A DNA stretch of 64,000 nt. Source: Azolla caroliniana. Lineage: Eukaryota > Polypodiophyta. The stretch is from positions 14,942,001 to 15,006,000 of the forward strand of contig JBHGNT010000010.1 in the NCBI GenBank assembly GCA_043228905.1, written 5' to 3'. How positions within the stretch are numbered: the stretch's first letter is position 1; each line of letters starts with the position of its first letter. Below the pieces are notes generated by a model, which saw only the letters and a program-made list of their open reading frames with translations, had not been told where the DNA came from and made no database searches. A program made the position numbers and the translations under genes. Below are positions 12,501 through 23,342 of this stretch, piece after piece.

Positions 12501-12951
12501 ATTCCGACCCTCTTCTATAGCAGGGGCCGCCATTATTTGTGCACTTGAGGAGATGCATCCTACTCAATTCAATGATCAAAAGGCTCTACTTCTTTACATA
12601 CTACCCCTACAAGCAAAGGTAATCAAATGCCATTCCCATGGTTTCAATCTAAACGATGTTTTGTCGACCCTCGTACACACTTACAACACATGTTTTTTTT
12701 GTTTTTGAATATCTTTATTACAGGTCGAGCTAATGAATTGTCATGCACTTATGATGGAGCTATATTCTATCGAATGTGCCACGACCAAAGATGGGGATTC
12801 GGAATGTTCGGCACCCCGGAGCCCTATGGGGGTTCTCGACGCATCATTTAGTAGCAGTAGCATTACTAGTTGCATTAACTCCCAGACGAGTCAACCTATT
12901 TCATCTACTTTCTCACCCACAAAGTGGAGAACTGATAATGAATTGTCGTAG
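9509..12951 (+). CDS. CYCD: D-type cyclin, six exons
   Basis: G1 cyclin, the regulatory partner of a CDKA-type kinase at the G1/S transition in the nucleus. Exons read by eye: 9509-10099, 10364-10450, 10913-11011, 11163-11364, 12485-12618 and 12724-12951, all with GT..AG introns. The fourth intron is phase 1 and the others phase 0, giving about 446 residues. The cyclin box runs from about residue 150: FEREKLYMPHA, AIRWLLK, NYLDRFL, then LLSVACLSLAAKMEE (CDK-contact Lys) and IQRMELLVLSTLGWRM (partner Glu). The C-terminal fold follows (SSIAGAAIICALEE), then the plant motif SPMGVLDAS. Residues 28-94 are a charged seven-residue repeat and 95-113 a Gly-Asp tract. No LxCxE retinoblastoma-binding motif is visible in exon 1. 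The start is the first in-frame ATG after the microsatellites, in a purine context (AAAAGATGAGG); residue 17 (ATG 9557) is an alternative. Confidence 0.88.
9590..9790 (+). repeat. 21-bp coding minisatellite in cyclin exon 1
   Basis: Nine to ten units of about 21 bp (consensus like AAGAGAGATGATGTTAGG plus three bases) encode a seven-residue repeat, R-[DE]-D-x-[RK]-x-[KRM]. Alternating acidic and basic residues at heptad spacing would favour a single alpha helix or coiled coil. One unit near 9755 carries an in-frame insertion. The frame stays open through every unit, which supports coding use. Confidence 0.8.
9791..9846 (+). repeat. coding hexanucleotide repeat (GATGGA/GATGGG), Asp-Gly tract
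   Basis: About nine hexamer units encode alternating Asp-Gly between the charged heptads and the cyclin box. A six-base unit can change copy number without breaking the frame, so length polymorphism between individuals is expected. The tract is probably a flexible acidic linker. Confidence 0.85.
11365..12484 (+). other. cyclin intron 4 with interspersed TTTAGGG-like motifs
   Basis: This 1120-bp intron carries many copies of TTTAGGG, TTAGGGTT or GGTTTAGG at irregular spacing (roughly 40-90 bp) between about 11570 and 12080, each followed by a GTGCATAT-like segment. TTTAGGG is the usual plant telomere unit, but the motifs are interspersed rather than head-to-tail. It is most simply a decayed minisatellite rather than true interstitial telomere. 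Confidence 0.55.
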
Positions 12952-15110
12952 CCTTTGGTTTTGTAAATTCTCGTTGATGTGCCAATTGTTTTGATGATGA
13001 GCCTCTATATTCCTACATATTTATTTGTGCATTCTCTTCTTGACATATTTGTTCCTTATGTTTTAATAGATGATTCCTCCATCCCACGTTACCATTGTCA
13101 CTCTCAACACTAGCATACATGTTTCCCTTGTAGTAGCATGGTGTAACATTGTGTTTTTAACAAAATGTTTTTAACAAAATGTTTTTAACACAAATTTAAA
13201 AGCAAAGTGCGCGATTATGTGACATATATTGTTTGGTCACCACAACTCATTGCAAAAAATCTCAATGTTTCAAAACCTCAAGAGCACTTGGTTTGTATTT
13301 CTCGAAGTATATTGCATTGTCGACTTTAGAAAAGCATCTTTAATGATGCAAAAATGGTGACTCGGATTTTTGTTTAATGAGCTAAATGCATCGAGTCTCG
13401 AGGGAGCTTTAGAGGAATGGCATCGTTTCCGGACAAGATAAGAGGTTTTCTATCTTGTGAATGAAATTCCAATGTTCCAAATTTTGTGCTAGAGTGCAAA
13501 GTAAGTGTTTGGCCACTCATGATGTAAAAACCATTTGAATGGTCTTCTAGTAGAGGATACATAATGATTACACTTGATTATTATTATTATTAGTTTTTTT
13601 GATTATATTTTGGTCAAAGTGAAATGTAAGTATGGTTACTTTTCCAAGGTTTATTTGAATAATGTTGATAATGTGGGTGCAATGTTTGGGAACTTGTCTC
13701 CTTAACCTTTTCCACACCATACATACATTTGTACTAGGATTACCTATTTACTACTATTGAAAGGTTTTTTGGGCGCGACAATCAAAAGGTGACATTTTAT
13801 CAAATCATCACACCCACATGTAATGGTGTGTCTCATAGAAGAACTTCATTGTTTTGTTAACATACATATCTCATGTAATGATGAATGATCTATTTAATAA
13901 TGTTATATTCAATGCATCGAATGGGTACATTTCCTAGCTGGTCGACAAGACGTTTGAATTTTTCCTGGCACCCTAGAAATCATTGGTTTGGGTAGTGTGA
14001 TAATTGATTTCTCAAACACACTTTATGGATAGCAAAAGGATATTTTATATCCATATTGAGTCAAATCTCACCTTTTTTTTATTTTGCATATCCAAGGCTT
14101 GAGATAAATCATTGTGATCATGTTGTTAACGACATGAGTGAAGGTAGTAAACCAAACCTATAAGTAACCTTTAGGGTTCGTTTGGGATATCTATGTATTA
14201 ACAAATCATTCTCGTCCCTTCTCACTCTCGTTTACAAGTAACATGTTAAATTTTCACGTGTAGAATATGTGTGGATATTTGAATTTCCTCTTTCATGCTA
14301 CTTGTTTCTCGATCAACGATTTTTTTGTCCCAAATATTCTATGTGACTCATCTTGCATTTTGTGTGTGGTCATTAAATATGATATATGTCTGGCTATTGA
14401 ATTCTTTGTAGGTAATGCACCTTCGGGATTGACTATGCCAAAAACCTACCCTTATACCTCCACACACTTAGGTGTGTTGTTTTCACAGTTACATAAGAAA
14501 AGAAACTCGTAACTACAAGCATATTCTCTCGTCCCATTACATACATTGTTCTCTCTTCCCCTTTATTTCTAGCAAGAGTTAGTCTGGATTTTTGTGTTAT
14601 TGGAATTTGAGCAAATGTTTCATTTTAACATTGATTCTCTTTACAAGTGATGACATTGGGGAATCCTTAAGTGTCCACGTCAATGCTCCCAGTGAATTTA
14701 GAGGCTGATATCTGTAAAGACAAATTACGATAACTTCATGTCTAGGGCATGAAGTAGGTTTACTATTGGTAATGTGACTTGAGATGGTTTTATGAGCATT
14801 CTAACCGTATCACTAAGTTCTACGAGCATCTTGACCTCATAGGAGTTTCCTTTATGTCATGTTTTGCTTGCCAAAGTATCTTTATGGCATCAAGTCATGC
14901 ACCATTGCAAGGGTTTAACTCGCCCTAACATCGTCATATTTACTTAGGGACAATATAGGGATATTGTATTCTCTTTGATGTTTTAATACATATAAAACTT
15001 TTATGGGGAAAAAGAGATATTTTTCATTTGTCATTTTGTGTTTACATATGCACACACACACACACACACACAGACACACACACAGACACACACAGACACA
15101 CACAGACACA

Positions 15111-15183
<73 letters not shown>

Positions 15184-15505
15184 GCTTCTCTACACACAAG
15201 TCACTACTCTTCCATCATCATAGGAACATGAGTTAAGATGATGATTGACACTAGGTTCGTCCCCACATAACACACCTTCCAATGTATCCTTGCCTCGATC
15301 TTCATTCGCATTCCACACTTTAATGTATGATAAATCTCCATACACTTTCCCTAATATGAGAGACCACATGCAAGATGCCCATTTACCAACTTTAGTATAT
15401 CTAATGTCAACTATGATGCATCAATGCCCTCCGCCCTCCTGAACCCATGATTGCAGCCCCCCTTCCCCTTCTCGAGCTATACTTATTGCTTGAATTAACC
15501 TTGAC
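12952..15505. other. intergenic DNA downstream of the cyclin
   Basis: The cyclin 3' UTR presumably lies in the first few hundred bases, but I see no decisive polyadenylation signal. The rest is AT-rich and has no recognisable coding sequence. A long (CA)n microsatellite lies near the right end. Confidence 0.5.
15050..15181. repeat. (CA)n microsatellite with CAGACA interruptions
   Basis: About 130 bp of CA dinucleotides. The left half is interrupted several times by GA (CACAGACACACA) and the right half is pure. It generates spurious Thr-His frames on one strand and Cys-Val frames on the other. Confidence 0.95.
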
Positions 15506-15898
15506 TTGTCTCGTATGTTAACCTACACCCTCCTCCTTGAGACGAGATCGCTTCCCATTGAGATCATGGCCATGGAAAGGGTTGTTGAATACATGCTTAA
15601 GGTTCAAAAAAGCCCCTCACATCGACTTCCTAGAATTGCATGGGAAGCAAGCAAAAAGATCCAAAAGACGCATAAAAGCAAAATTTTGTGTTCCGGTTGG
15701 ATGCACGATTTAGAAAAATGGTTTGGTAGATGGGATGCAAGACACTTGCTTCATGATGCGTCACTAGATTTCTCTGTAAATGAGGCCTTTTTGCAACGCC
15801 AATGTATCATGACATGGGACAAATGTGGTGGCTCACGCTTCACACATTATACTACAAATGTTGCACCTAACTACGAAACCATATTCTTCGCGGAATGG
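15506..15898 (+). pseudogene. non-LTR retrotransposon (LINE) fragment, left part
   Basis: The frame contains LPIEIMAMERVVEYMLKV, RLPRIAWEASKKIQKTHKSK and DLEKWFGRWDARHLLHDAS. A diverged relative lies at about 35240-35520, so this is repetitive. I take it as the region after the reverse transcriptase in a LINE polyprotein, because a CCHC finger and an ATCT-tailed LINE 3' end lie beyond the inserted gypsy A (34323-34692). No RT domain is present upstream, so the element is 5'-truncated. It ends abruptly where the gypsy A LTR starts at 15899. The LINE assignment of this segment is inference. Confidence 0.55.
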
Positions 15899-16546
15899 TG
15901 TCGTGGAGAAAACCGTCCCTAGGAGGAATCGATGAATAGAGAGTGCGAACCGGCCCTTACATGCGGGCACATGTTTTGATGTATCGTGCATAGTTAGGTA
16001 CAGGTCGGCAATGTGAATATCCTAGGTAGCACATATGCATTAGGTAGGGAATCGAGGAGTATCTCCATCCAAAAGGACAGAAAATAAAAGTGATGTAACA
16101 GATTATAACGTCTCTCTCTCCTTGGGCTATAAAAGGGGAGGAAAGGGGACTGAGTGGGGATCGCGTTGTGGAGGACGAAGTGCTGTTGGACTAGGACCGA
16201 ACTCTTCTCCTCTGTCTTTCATCGTTCTCTACAGGTTTTGGGAGGCTTCCTTTGCTTCGTGGAAAGCCTGAGTGCTTCCGGTAGAGGCTCCATCTCGCGT
16301 TGTCCGTGTGCGTTGTGTGAGTTGGTGTCAGCGCGTTGACGCTTACCGGCTAGCTGGCTGTAACTTTGATCATAAGTATATATTTGCCTTATTCGTAGTT
16401 CGATCTTTGTTGTGAGTTCTCTGTGTATTTGTGCGTGCGGCTCGACCGCGGTTTCGTGTCGCTCCTCCCTCCGTCCGGTTATTCCCCGGTTCAAGGCCCC
16501 CGCTGTCCTGCCTTGGTTTCTCCTGCGTGTGCAGAATAACACGACA
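15899..16546 (+). repeat. gypsy A 5' LTR
   Basis: 648 bp, starting TGTCGTGGAGAAAACCG and ending GCAGAATAACACGACA, with matching six-base inverted ends. A likely TATA box is GGGCTATAAAAGGGG at about 16122-16136. It matches 33604-34250 at about 95 percent by eye. Confidence 0.92.
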
Positions 16547-16548
16547 TA

Positions 16549-16572
16549 TTTGGTGAACCCGATGTGAAACAA
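16549..16572 (+). promoter_or_regulatory. primer-binding-site region of gypsy A
   Basis: TTTGGTGAACCCGATGTGAA lies two bases after the LTR. The same motif (TTCGGTGAACCCGACGTGAA) follows the 5' LTR of gypsy B, so it is conserved in the family at the expected position. I cannot assign the priming tRNA from memory; it is not the initiator Met site. Confidence 0.65.
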
Positions 16573-16589
16573 GGCGGTAGGAATCGAGG

Positions 16590-18536
16590 ATGAGGGGATC
16601 AGAGCTCGCCGAAGCCATGGCGGCAACAGTCGATCGGATAGTAAGTGCTCGCGAGGGCACGGACGCCCTTGACAGGGCCATTGAAGCAATTGTCGGCACA
16701 ATAGGCCGATTTGATGGGAAGGACGCCACGAGTTATTTGGTGGCCTACCGAGCCGAAATGGTGATGAGGGATATCCCGGAGGAAAGGCGTCTAGCTGGGT
16801 TCCCTCGAGTGGCGACACCGGGCATCCATGCGGATGTGCTCGAGGTGCAGGCTGGATGCCAGACTTGGGGAGAATTCGAAGCGTGGTTCCTCAAACGGTA
16901 CGGGCTTGATGACGTGCTTCGGTTATCGAAGCTAGACTTCATGGATTGGGTGGAGAGCCCCGGAAAGGGGATGAATGCGTCGGCGCTTCTCTGGGAGTTT
17001 GAAGAACGACGCTTCGCGCGACTCTCGGCACTGGACAGAGCAGTGCTGGACACGAGCCGCGTCTTGTTGTTTGTCAAATCTGTGGATGCATGGGATCGAG
17101 ATCAGGTGGGTCTCCTATTGGAGCTGGATGATGGGCTGACGACCGATTGGGCCTTGGTAAAGAGAGTCTGCGACCGTTTTGACAAATGACGTGAGTGGGT
17201 CGACAAGGGCTCATTGGGGGCAGGAGTGGCTACGGCAAGAAAGCTCGAGGGATCCCTGCCGACGGAAAGGGAGGAAACCCGGGATTGGCTTGAGACAGGC
17301 TCGACTTCGACCAGCGTGGTCAAGAGCCCGTCCGGAGGAGCGGCTCTGGAAGAGCTGACGCAGATGGTGCGAGACCTCTAGATTGCACAGGCAAGGAGGG
17401 ACGATGGTGAGCAGTTTCGCGACTGGAGGCCTCCGGGTGGGCATCAGTGCTTGTGGTGTGACGCGGTCGGTCACATCCGGAAGGACTGCGTGGACTTCGC
17501 AGAAGTGATAAGGGCTAACGTGGTGTACCTGTGGAATGGGTGGGTGCACGCTAGCGAGACCTAGAGAGCCCTGGAGCTGAATATTGGACGCGGAGGAATG
17601 AAGCGGCTGATGGAAGAAGTAGTGACGCACCATGCAGAGACCATCCACTACTCAACATTGGCAAGAATCCGGGTTGGGTGTGACGAAGGCCGGAGGACGA
17701 AGAACTCCGGGTTCTGGCCGTTGGTGCTAGAAGGCCTCGCCGGCGTGCAGTTGAGGAAGGAGGAAGCGGACCGTGCGGAAAGGTGGGTCCGGGAGGTCAC
17801 CGGGTGGGACGACCCGGTCAAGGAAATGTCCGGCTTCGTGGAGGCCGCGTGCCAGAACTACGAGGTTCTGGTAGAAGACAAGCATGCGGGGAAGGCCGGA
17901 GGGGCCGGACCCTCGCAACGGTACACCTGGTTCGGGCTGAAGCAGAATGACGTCGGTACTTCTAGCACGCCGGATAAAACAAAGAAAGCCGGTTACCGGT
18001 TGAGCACGGAGATAGAAAGAACGACGGACCTACGGAAGGTCCTTGAGGAATGAATCCTCGACAACAAGGTGGAGCTGTCGCCGAGGGAAGTGCTTGGGAT
18101 CGCCAAGAAAGAATTCCATGACTCCATCATGGACTTGGTGAAGCGAAAAAGGCTTTCGACGGAGCCGGAGTCGAAGAAGCTGGTGGAGGTGCGAACGACG
18201 CACCTAGAAGATATGACCCTGGAAGAAGAGTTGGCGGAAAGCCGCTATTCGAAGCTGCACTGGGCAAGAGCCACTACGGAGACCCTGGTTCGGATCGGAG
18301 ACGTCTAGGAGTTGGTGGTGGTGTTGGTAGACCACGGTTCGGAGATCAACCTGATGCCTATGGACTTCTACAAGAAGGGCAAGTGGCCGATCAACACCAA
18401 GCATGGGTGGAAAATACGAGCGACGACGCGCGCCACGGAGGAACTACACGGGACCTGCCCAAATGTACGAGTAAAGATCGGCGATGTCGAGATTGATCAA
18501 CTCTTCTTCGTGCAGGAGACATCCTCGCACCAGTGA
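16590..18536 (+). pseudogene. gypsy A gag and protease, one frame with several stops
   Basis: Starts MRGSELAEAMAATVDR. The gag-like N-terminus includes VLEVQAGCQTWGEFEAWFLK. A CCHC zinc knuckle (CLWCDAVGHIRKDC) lies at 17448-17489. A retropepsin-like site, VDHGSEINLMP, lies at about 18330-18362; the triad reads Asp-His-Gly rather than Asp-Ser/Thr-Gly, and gypsy B also has DHG. The frame is constant from 16590 to about 18536 but is broken by TGA at 17187, TAG at 17379, TAG at 17562, TGA at 18051 and TAG at 18306. Comparison with gypsy B and the codons involved suggest several are CGA-to-TGA or CAG-to-TAG changes. Non-functional. Confidence 0.82.
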
Positions 18537-19164
18537 TCCTCGGCGAACCGTACATCACGGTGGCACGCATGGAGACGAAGGTGCTGGATAACGGGTCGGC
18601 GTATGCATGCGTGAAGAGCCAAGGTGGGCGACACTTCGTCCAATTTCTGACGGTGCGACCGAACCACGAGCGCAACTGTGAGGCCCTCGGCGGTAATAGC
18701 CGAGGGGATGTTTAGAGAGGGCTATCAAGGCGTGGGGCCACGGTAGTCCAGACACCCCGGAGAAACCCCACACGTGTACCATAGGAAGGAAACCCTGTAC
18801 TATAGACTAGAAATTTTGGTTCTCCGACAACGGAGGCTGTACAATAACCGGCATTAGCGGCCAGGAGAAGAACCGGGTGTAGGAACATCTCAGGGCGTGC
18901 GGAGTCCTAGGCCCTGACAAAGTGATAGGCAGTGCCGTGGAGGCGGTCTCTTTCGACGATACCTTGGGAGATCTGAGGAACGTGCTCCAAGAAGGCCTCA
19001 GTGAAGATCGGACAATTCCGGTTAGTTCGGAACGGATGTACGAAGTCATCGCCGACTTCGGGAAAGGGGTCGAGTTGGATCGGACGGCCCGTGTGGATAC
19101 AAGGTACAAGAATGTGGACCGGAAGGTGAGGCCAGTTGTGGCACCCTTGCCGGAGGGCAGCGAG
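18537..19164 (+). pseudogene. gypsy A segment between protease and RT, frameshifted
   Basis: After about 18530 the frame shifts, and continues with LGEPYITVARMETKVLDNGSAY-like sequence (shared with gypsy B around 45185) and then, in a third frame, AVEAVSFDDTLGDL and MYEVIADFGKGVELD. The matching stretch of gypsy B (44988-44560) confirms this linker belongs to the family. It stops at the gypsy C insertion (19165) and the RT resumes after 29887. Confidence 0.7.
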
Positions 19165-20226
19165 TGTTGTCCGGTCGACGATTACTATTTTGCCGACATA
19201 GTATAAGACGAACGTTCGTATTGAACGTTCTATCAAGAAGTTGTGGTTAGACGAATAGATACGAATTATCTGTAAACTTATCGGTGATAACAGACACCGA
19301 GATCATGACTTATGTAATATAGTTTAGGCAGAAATTGTTGGGAGACAGGTCCCTCCGGATGGGAAGGGAGAAGAATAGTACTGATGAACAAACTCGATCG
19401 AGGCCGAAACCGGATGAGGAGTACCCGGCTACGGAGAGCCGGATGGTGCAGACCCGGTGAGAAGTGCTCACCGGATGAAGAGACATATTCGTAAATATGT
19501 TTCTGAGAGTCCATCGTGGCTATATTTGTAAATAGCTGAAAAGTCATATTAGTATAAATATGACTTAGGGCAAACTTTTAGTTGATGATTGTTATTCTTG
19601 TTGGTGCAAGAAGAGAGATAGCGCGTAATAGTGTACAGAGAGATAGAGAGAGAGGAAGAGGTCGCTGCCTCTGTTGTAACCGCCGCCGTTGGCGAAGATC
19701 GTGAGCACGAGGTCGTTGCCTCAGCGAACTCACTATTGTACATTCTAGCATAGTGATAGTTTGCAGCATGTGGGCTGCCGTGGTTTTTCCCTAGTTTGGG
19801 TTTTCCACGAAAACATCCTGTGTACTCTTCTCTTCTTTGTGTCGTGCGTTTCATTTCCCGTTTTCTGTGTATGATTCTAAGCTTGGTTGTGGCCGAGAGT
19901 GGCGTATAAGGAGCATGCGGTTCCCGTCAGAAATAAATAGATGACAAGAAGCAATCCGTACACAGAGATTTCCTAACCAAACTTTATATTACTAAATACA
20001 ACGATAGGTTTTTACAATGCCTTCGGTTCCTTTTATAGGTAACCCAAAGGTCTTTTCTCATCAAGAAATCCTATTGCCTATAATTATCAAGAATTACAAA
20101 ACTTCGTAACTAACTATGTCCTATTCGGCTCTCTGCTGAGTCATCGATCCGAACTGTTGATCCGACTCTGACTCTGACTTCGAACATCCTTCCGACTCTG
20201 GCGTATCTACACTGGTCCAGGTAACA
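19165..20226 (-). repeat. gypsy C 3' LTR, split by a solo copia LTR
   Basis: LTR sequence runs 19165-19335 and 19935-20226 (about 463 bp without the insert and its duplicated five bases), against 447 bp for the 5' copy. A 16-bp indel near 20096 accounts for the size difference. The TATA box on the minus strand (CCTATAAAAGGAACC, about 20027-20041) fixes the orientation. Confidence 0.88.
19336..19929 (+). mobile_element. solo copia LTR inside the gypsy C LTR
   Basis: 594 bp from TGTTGGGAGACAGG to TTCCCGTCA, flanked by a perfect five-base TSD GAAAT (19331-19335 and 19930-19934). It shares with the copia 5 and 6 LTRs the CCGGAT-rich left part, the palindrome AAGTCATATTAGTATAAATA-type TATA region, GGGCAAAC, the CGAGGTCGTTGCC-like segment and GGTTGTGGCCGAGAG. 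No internal region is present, so LTR-LTR recombination removed it. Confidence 0.92.
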
Positions 20227-20286
20227 CTTGGCATGCCCGTGGGCTAGGACGTTGTCTGGCGAACCCACGGAACCCTTCTACTCCTG

Positions 20287-23072
20287 CTACTCGGAGGAAG
20301 GATCTTCCTCCATCTCCAAATCATCGTCGGCGTCGTCCTGCAAAATGTCGAATAAGGAGGGTTCTGCTTCCTGTGTTGCCACGCCTACGTCGTCTTCATC
20401 TTTATCTTTGGTGTCCTCCCCATTGTTTACCTGGCCGGCTTCTTCAGTCGATGGTCTTGGCTCTGCTGACTCCGGTGCTCTGAGTTCAGGTGTTTTGGTT
20501 ACTCTTTCGGCTTCGATATTGTCTAACTTGACCGATGTCTCGACATCATGCTTGTCGAATTCCTACATGACTCGGTTAATTTCTTCTTTAAAATAAGCCG
20601 CCCTTTGGTGTCCTCCCCATTGTTTACCTGGCCGGCTTCTTCAGTCGATGGTCTTGGCTCTGCTGACTCCGGTGCTCTGAGTTCAGGTGTTTTGGTTACT
20701 CTTTCGGCTTCGATATTGTCTAACTTGACCGATGTCTCGACATCATGCTTGTCGAATTCCTACATGACTCGGTTAATTTCTTCTTTAAAATAAGCCGCCA
20801 TGTCGTATAGGTCCTTAGCAATATCTTCCTGAACTATTGCCATTGCTTCCTCTAACATCTTGAGGAAGCCTTTGCCCTGAACTTTCCTATTTTCTCTGTC
20901 GGCTCTTAATAGTTGAAGCTCGGCAGCTTGTGCCAACCATGTTTGCCAACCCTTCTCCAGCGATTCATTGACCAATTTTAGGGTGTTAATTTGGTGACGT
21001 CTAATGATCGCTTGAACCCTGTCCTGAGTCATTCTAGCCTCAAATTGTGCTGTTGCCAATGTTTTCCGTAAATCAATGATTACCGCATTGGTATGTCCTT
21101 CTGCATGCATCAATTTAGCTTGTGCCACTAAGAGGTCAAGTCGCGGTTTCTCGGAGATTGTTTGAATTTCTGCACATCTGTTTTCCAGCTTCGCTTTCTC
21201 TTCATTCCAGTTGTTCTGCTGCTGAATTATTTTTCCGATGATTTCATCTATCAATTTGTCTTTACCAGCCAACTGTGTTGTAAAACAAGTCTCTTGGCTC
21301 TTAAAATACTCTTCCAGTTCCTCGACTTGTTGCCTTGTAGTCTCTTGCTGTTGGGCTAACTGTTTGTGTAAATCTTGTATTACATTATCCTTTCCCCCCA
21401 AACATCTGTCGGCCATCGTTTTTGCCGACTGTAATCGAGCCTCCATTTCCCTGAACTTGTCCTCAGTCTTTTTCGCCTTAATTTCTGCCTCTCTTCGTGC
21501 TTGTTCAGCTTGGTTCAACCTCTTTTGTAATTCCGAATCCGTCTCCAAAGGTTGTCTTTGTGACTCTGGTTGGAATATCTGTTCTCTCGCTTTTTCTAGA
21601 GCCACTTGTTCTTCTTGCAGTTTATTTTTCAACTGCTGATTTTCTGCCTGCATCTGTTTATACTATGCATTAAGCACATCTACAGTAGATGTAGCCTATT
21701 TGTATAATTCAGCCATATCCCTGGCCGCTCTGCTAGCCTTTTCATATTCTCGGTGTACTTCCACTAGTGCCTCATGTAATGGTGGTATTTGAATGGCTTC
21801 ACCTCTATTTTTAGCATGTCATTGTCGACCAATTCTATCCACTTCCGCTTGCTCTTTTGGTTCGATAGCTCCACATAATGACTTTTGGATCATTATTTGA
21901 TCTTTGTGCTCTTGCGCCATTCTTTCCGACACTTCTTGCAGTCTTTTAGCTAACCATTCTACCAGTTCATATGATGTTCCGAACTGCAGAATGGCAACTA
22001 GCTCATGTGCTGCTGCCGGGATGTCGGAAAAACCGAGTGCCTCTTGCACCGTTGTCGTTGATGCCTGCCCCTTTTGAACTTGTGACGTGTCATCTGGATT
22101 GACACGAGGTATTTGTGCGCTTTGGGTGGCTTGATAGTTAGTTCTTTTTTCCTTATGCGCAGGTTGTTCTTGTTCTGGTCTAGAGTATCTTTGGGGCTGT
22201 TGTTTCACCCTGCGTTGCTTCGGTGATTGCTGGTCACTGTCAACTCGTCTTGATTCCTTCAGCTGTGATTGTTGGTCGTCTGTCGTCCCTCGTTGTTGCA
22301 TCCTCTATGGTTGAGACTCCGGCGGTTGAGTCGACAATTGTTGGGTAGGTTCGGGTTGCGGTATCGACAGTTGAGACTGCGTCGGCTGTTGTTGTTCCGA
22401 TTCTTGTTGGTGCCTTGGTTCCGGTTGGTCAAATTCGGTCTGAGTGGTATTGTCCTACGTTGATTCTTCTTACCTCCACTCTTCTTGTTGGACTTGTCAT
22501 CGGGTTCGGGATGACTGTACCTGAGGCGGCCGACGCACCTCTGATCGGTTTTCCGACTCTGAAGTCGGAAATAATACCGATAACCAATGAGCAAAAATTG
22601 GCTTCATTGGTTTTCCTTTCTGAACTCCATTCAGTTGCTCTCTTAGAGCATCTGCCAACAATAGACCCCAATCGAAAGCTTCACCCTTATAAGCGGCAAT
22701 AATAAATCCGGCCCTCTTTTTGGGCATACAGTAGAATCTGGGACTAACAAACCCTACTTCCAATAAAATTTTTGCAACTTCATGAAAAAACATGTCCCTA
22801 CCTCCTTGTGTCTAATACGCTTTGGTAGAGGGCAAATATTCACCAAAATAGGACCGCAAAACATCCTTTGTGACCTTGTTGATAGCGTCGAACCCACCTC
22901 TTGGCATCTCCAACAAGACCCTTACCTTCTTATTCGTGATCGTCGAGACATCAATTTCTGCCAACAGAGCTTCCACGTTCGGGTGCGGCTCTGTTTCTGC
23001 GACTTTCAAAAATCCCTGTAACTTATTGCGAACAAGCCAGCGATGCAAGTTGTCAGATACGACAATCGGCAT
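20287..23072 (-). pseudogene. gypsy C accessory ORF: coiled coil with acidic tail
   Basis: One minus-strand frame runs from 23072 to TAG at 20287. Discounting one copy of a 197-bp duplication it is exactly 863 codons. N-terminal part (23072-22497): SDNLHRWLVRNKLQGFLKV and FYCMPKKRAGFIIAAYKGE, family unknown. Middle (about 22440-22200): Gln/Pro-rich linker such as QPEPRHQQESEQQQPTQ. C-terminal part (about 21650-20760): about 300 residues of dense Lys/Glu/Gln heptads (EKAREQIFQPESQ, LNQAEQARREAEIKAK), a clear long coiled coil, then an acidic end (LFDILQDDADDDLEMEED). Stops near 22812, 22497, 22304, 21819, 21700, 21664 and 20760 are scattered TAG or TGA. The position is that of env-like or extra ORFs in other plant gypsy elements, but I see no signal peptide or membrane segment. 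It shares pol's frame once the integrase triplication is discounted. Confidence 0.75.
20407..20800. repeat. 197-bp tandem duplication near the end of the accessory ORF
   Basis: Copies start at about 20407 and 20604 and are nearly identical, from CTTTGGTGTCCTCCCC to TTTAAAATAAGCCGCC. The unit is not a multiple of three, so the duplication itself shifts the frame. Removing one copy restores a continuous frame to the stop at 20287. Confidence 0.92.
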
Positions 23073-23342
23073 GTTGTCGTCGTCGATTAACAGATCGTCA
23101 CTTAGTGATGGCTATGAGAAACGTTGTGGGCTATGGCGACAAAAATCAAAAAACCTCTGACCTCGAATGTGTTTCTGCTTCTGTGGTGAAACAATCATTA
23201 CAGAAATAGGATTTAAGAGATTAATTTTTTGCATGCTGCCTAGGGAATAAAAGTACTATTAATGTTGTAATGACTAGGTGTACTAGTGGAGTGACGGCTA
23301 GAAATAGTAATAATGACTAATAGAAATATGCCTCCACTACTT

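Noticed and set aside
15003-15236. Thr-His and Cys-Val repeat frames
   Set aside because: Translation of the (CA)n tract on both strands.
20228-20793. Plus-strand Ser-rich frames at 20228-20596 and 20548-20793
   Set aside because: They are the antisense of the acidic tail of the accessory ORF and are copied only because of the 197-bp duplication.
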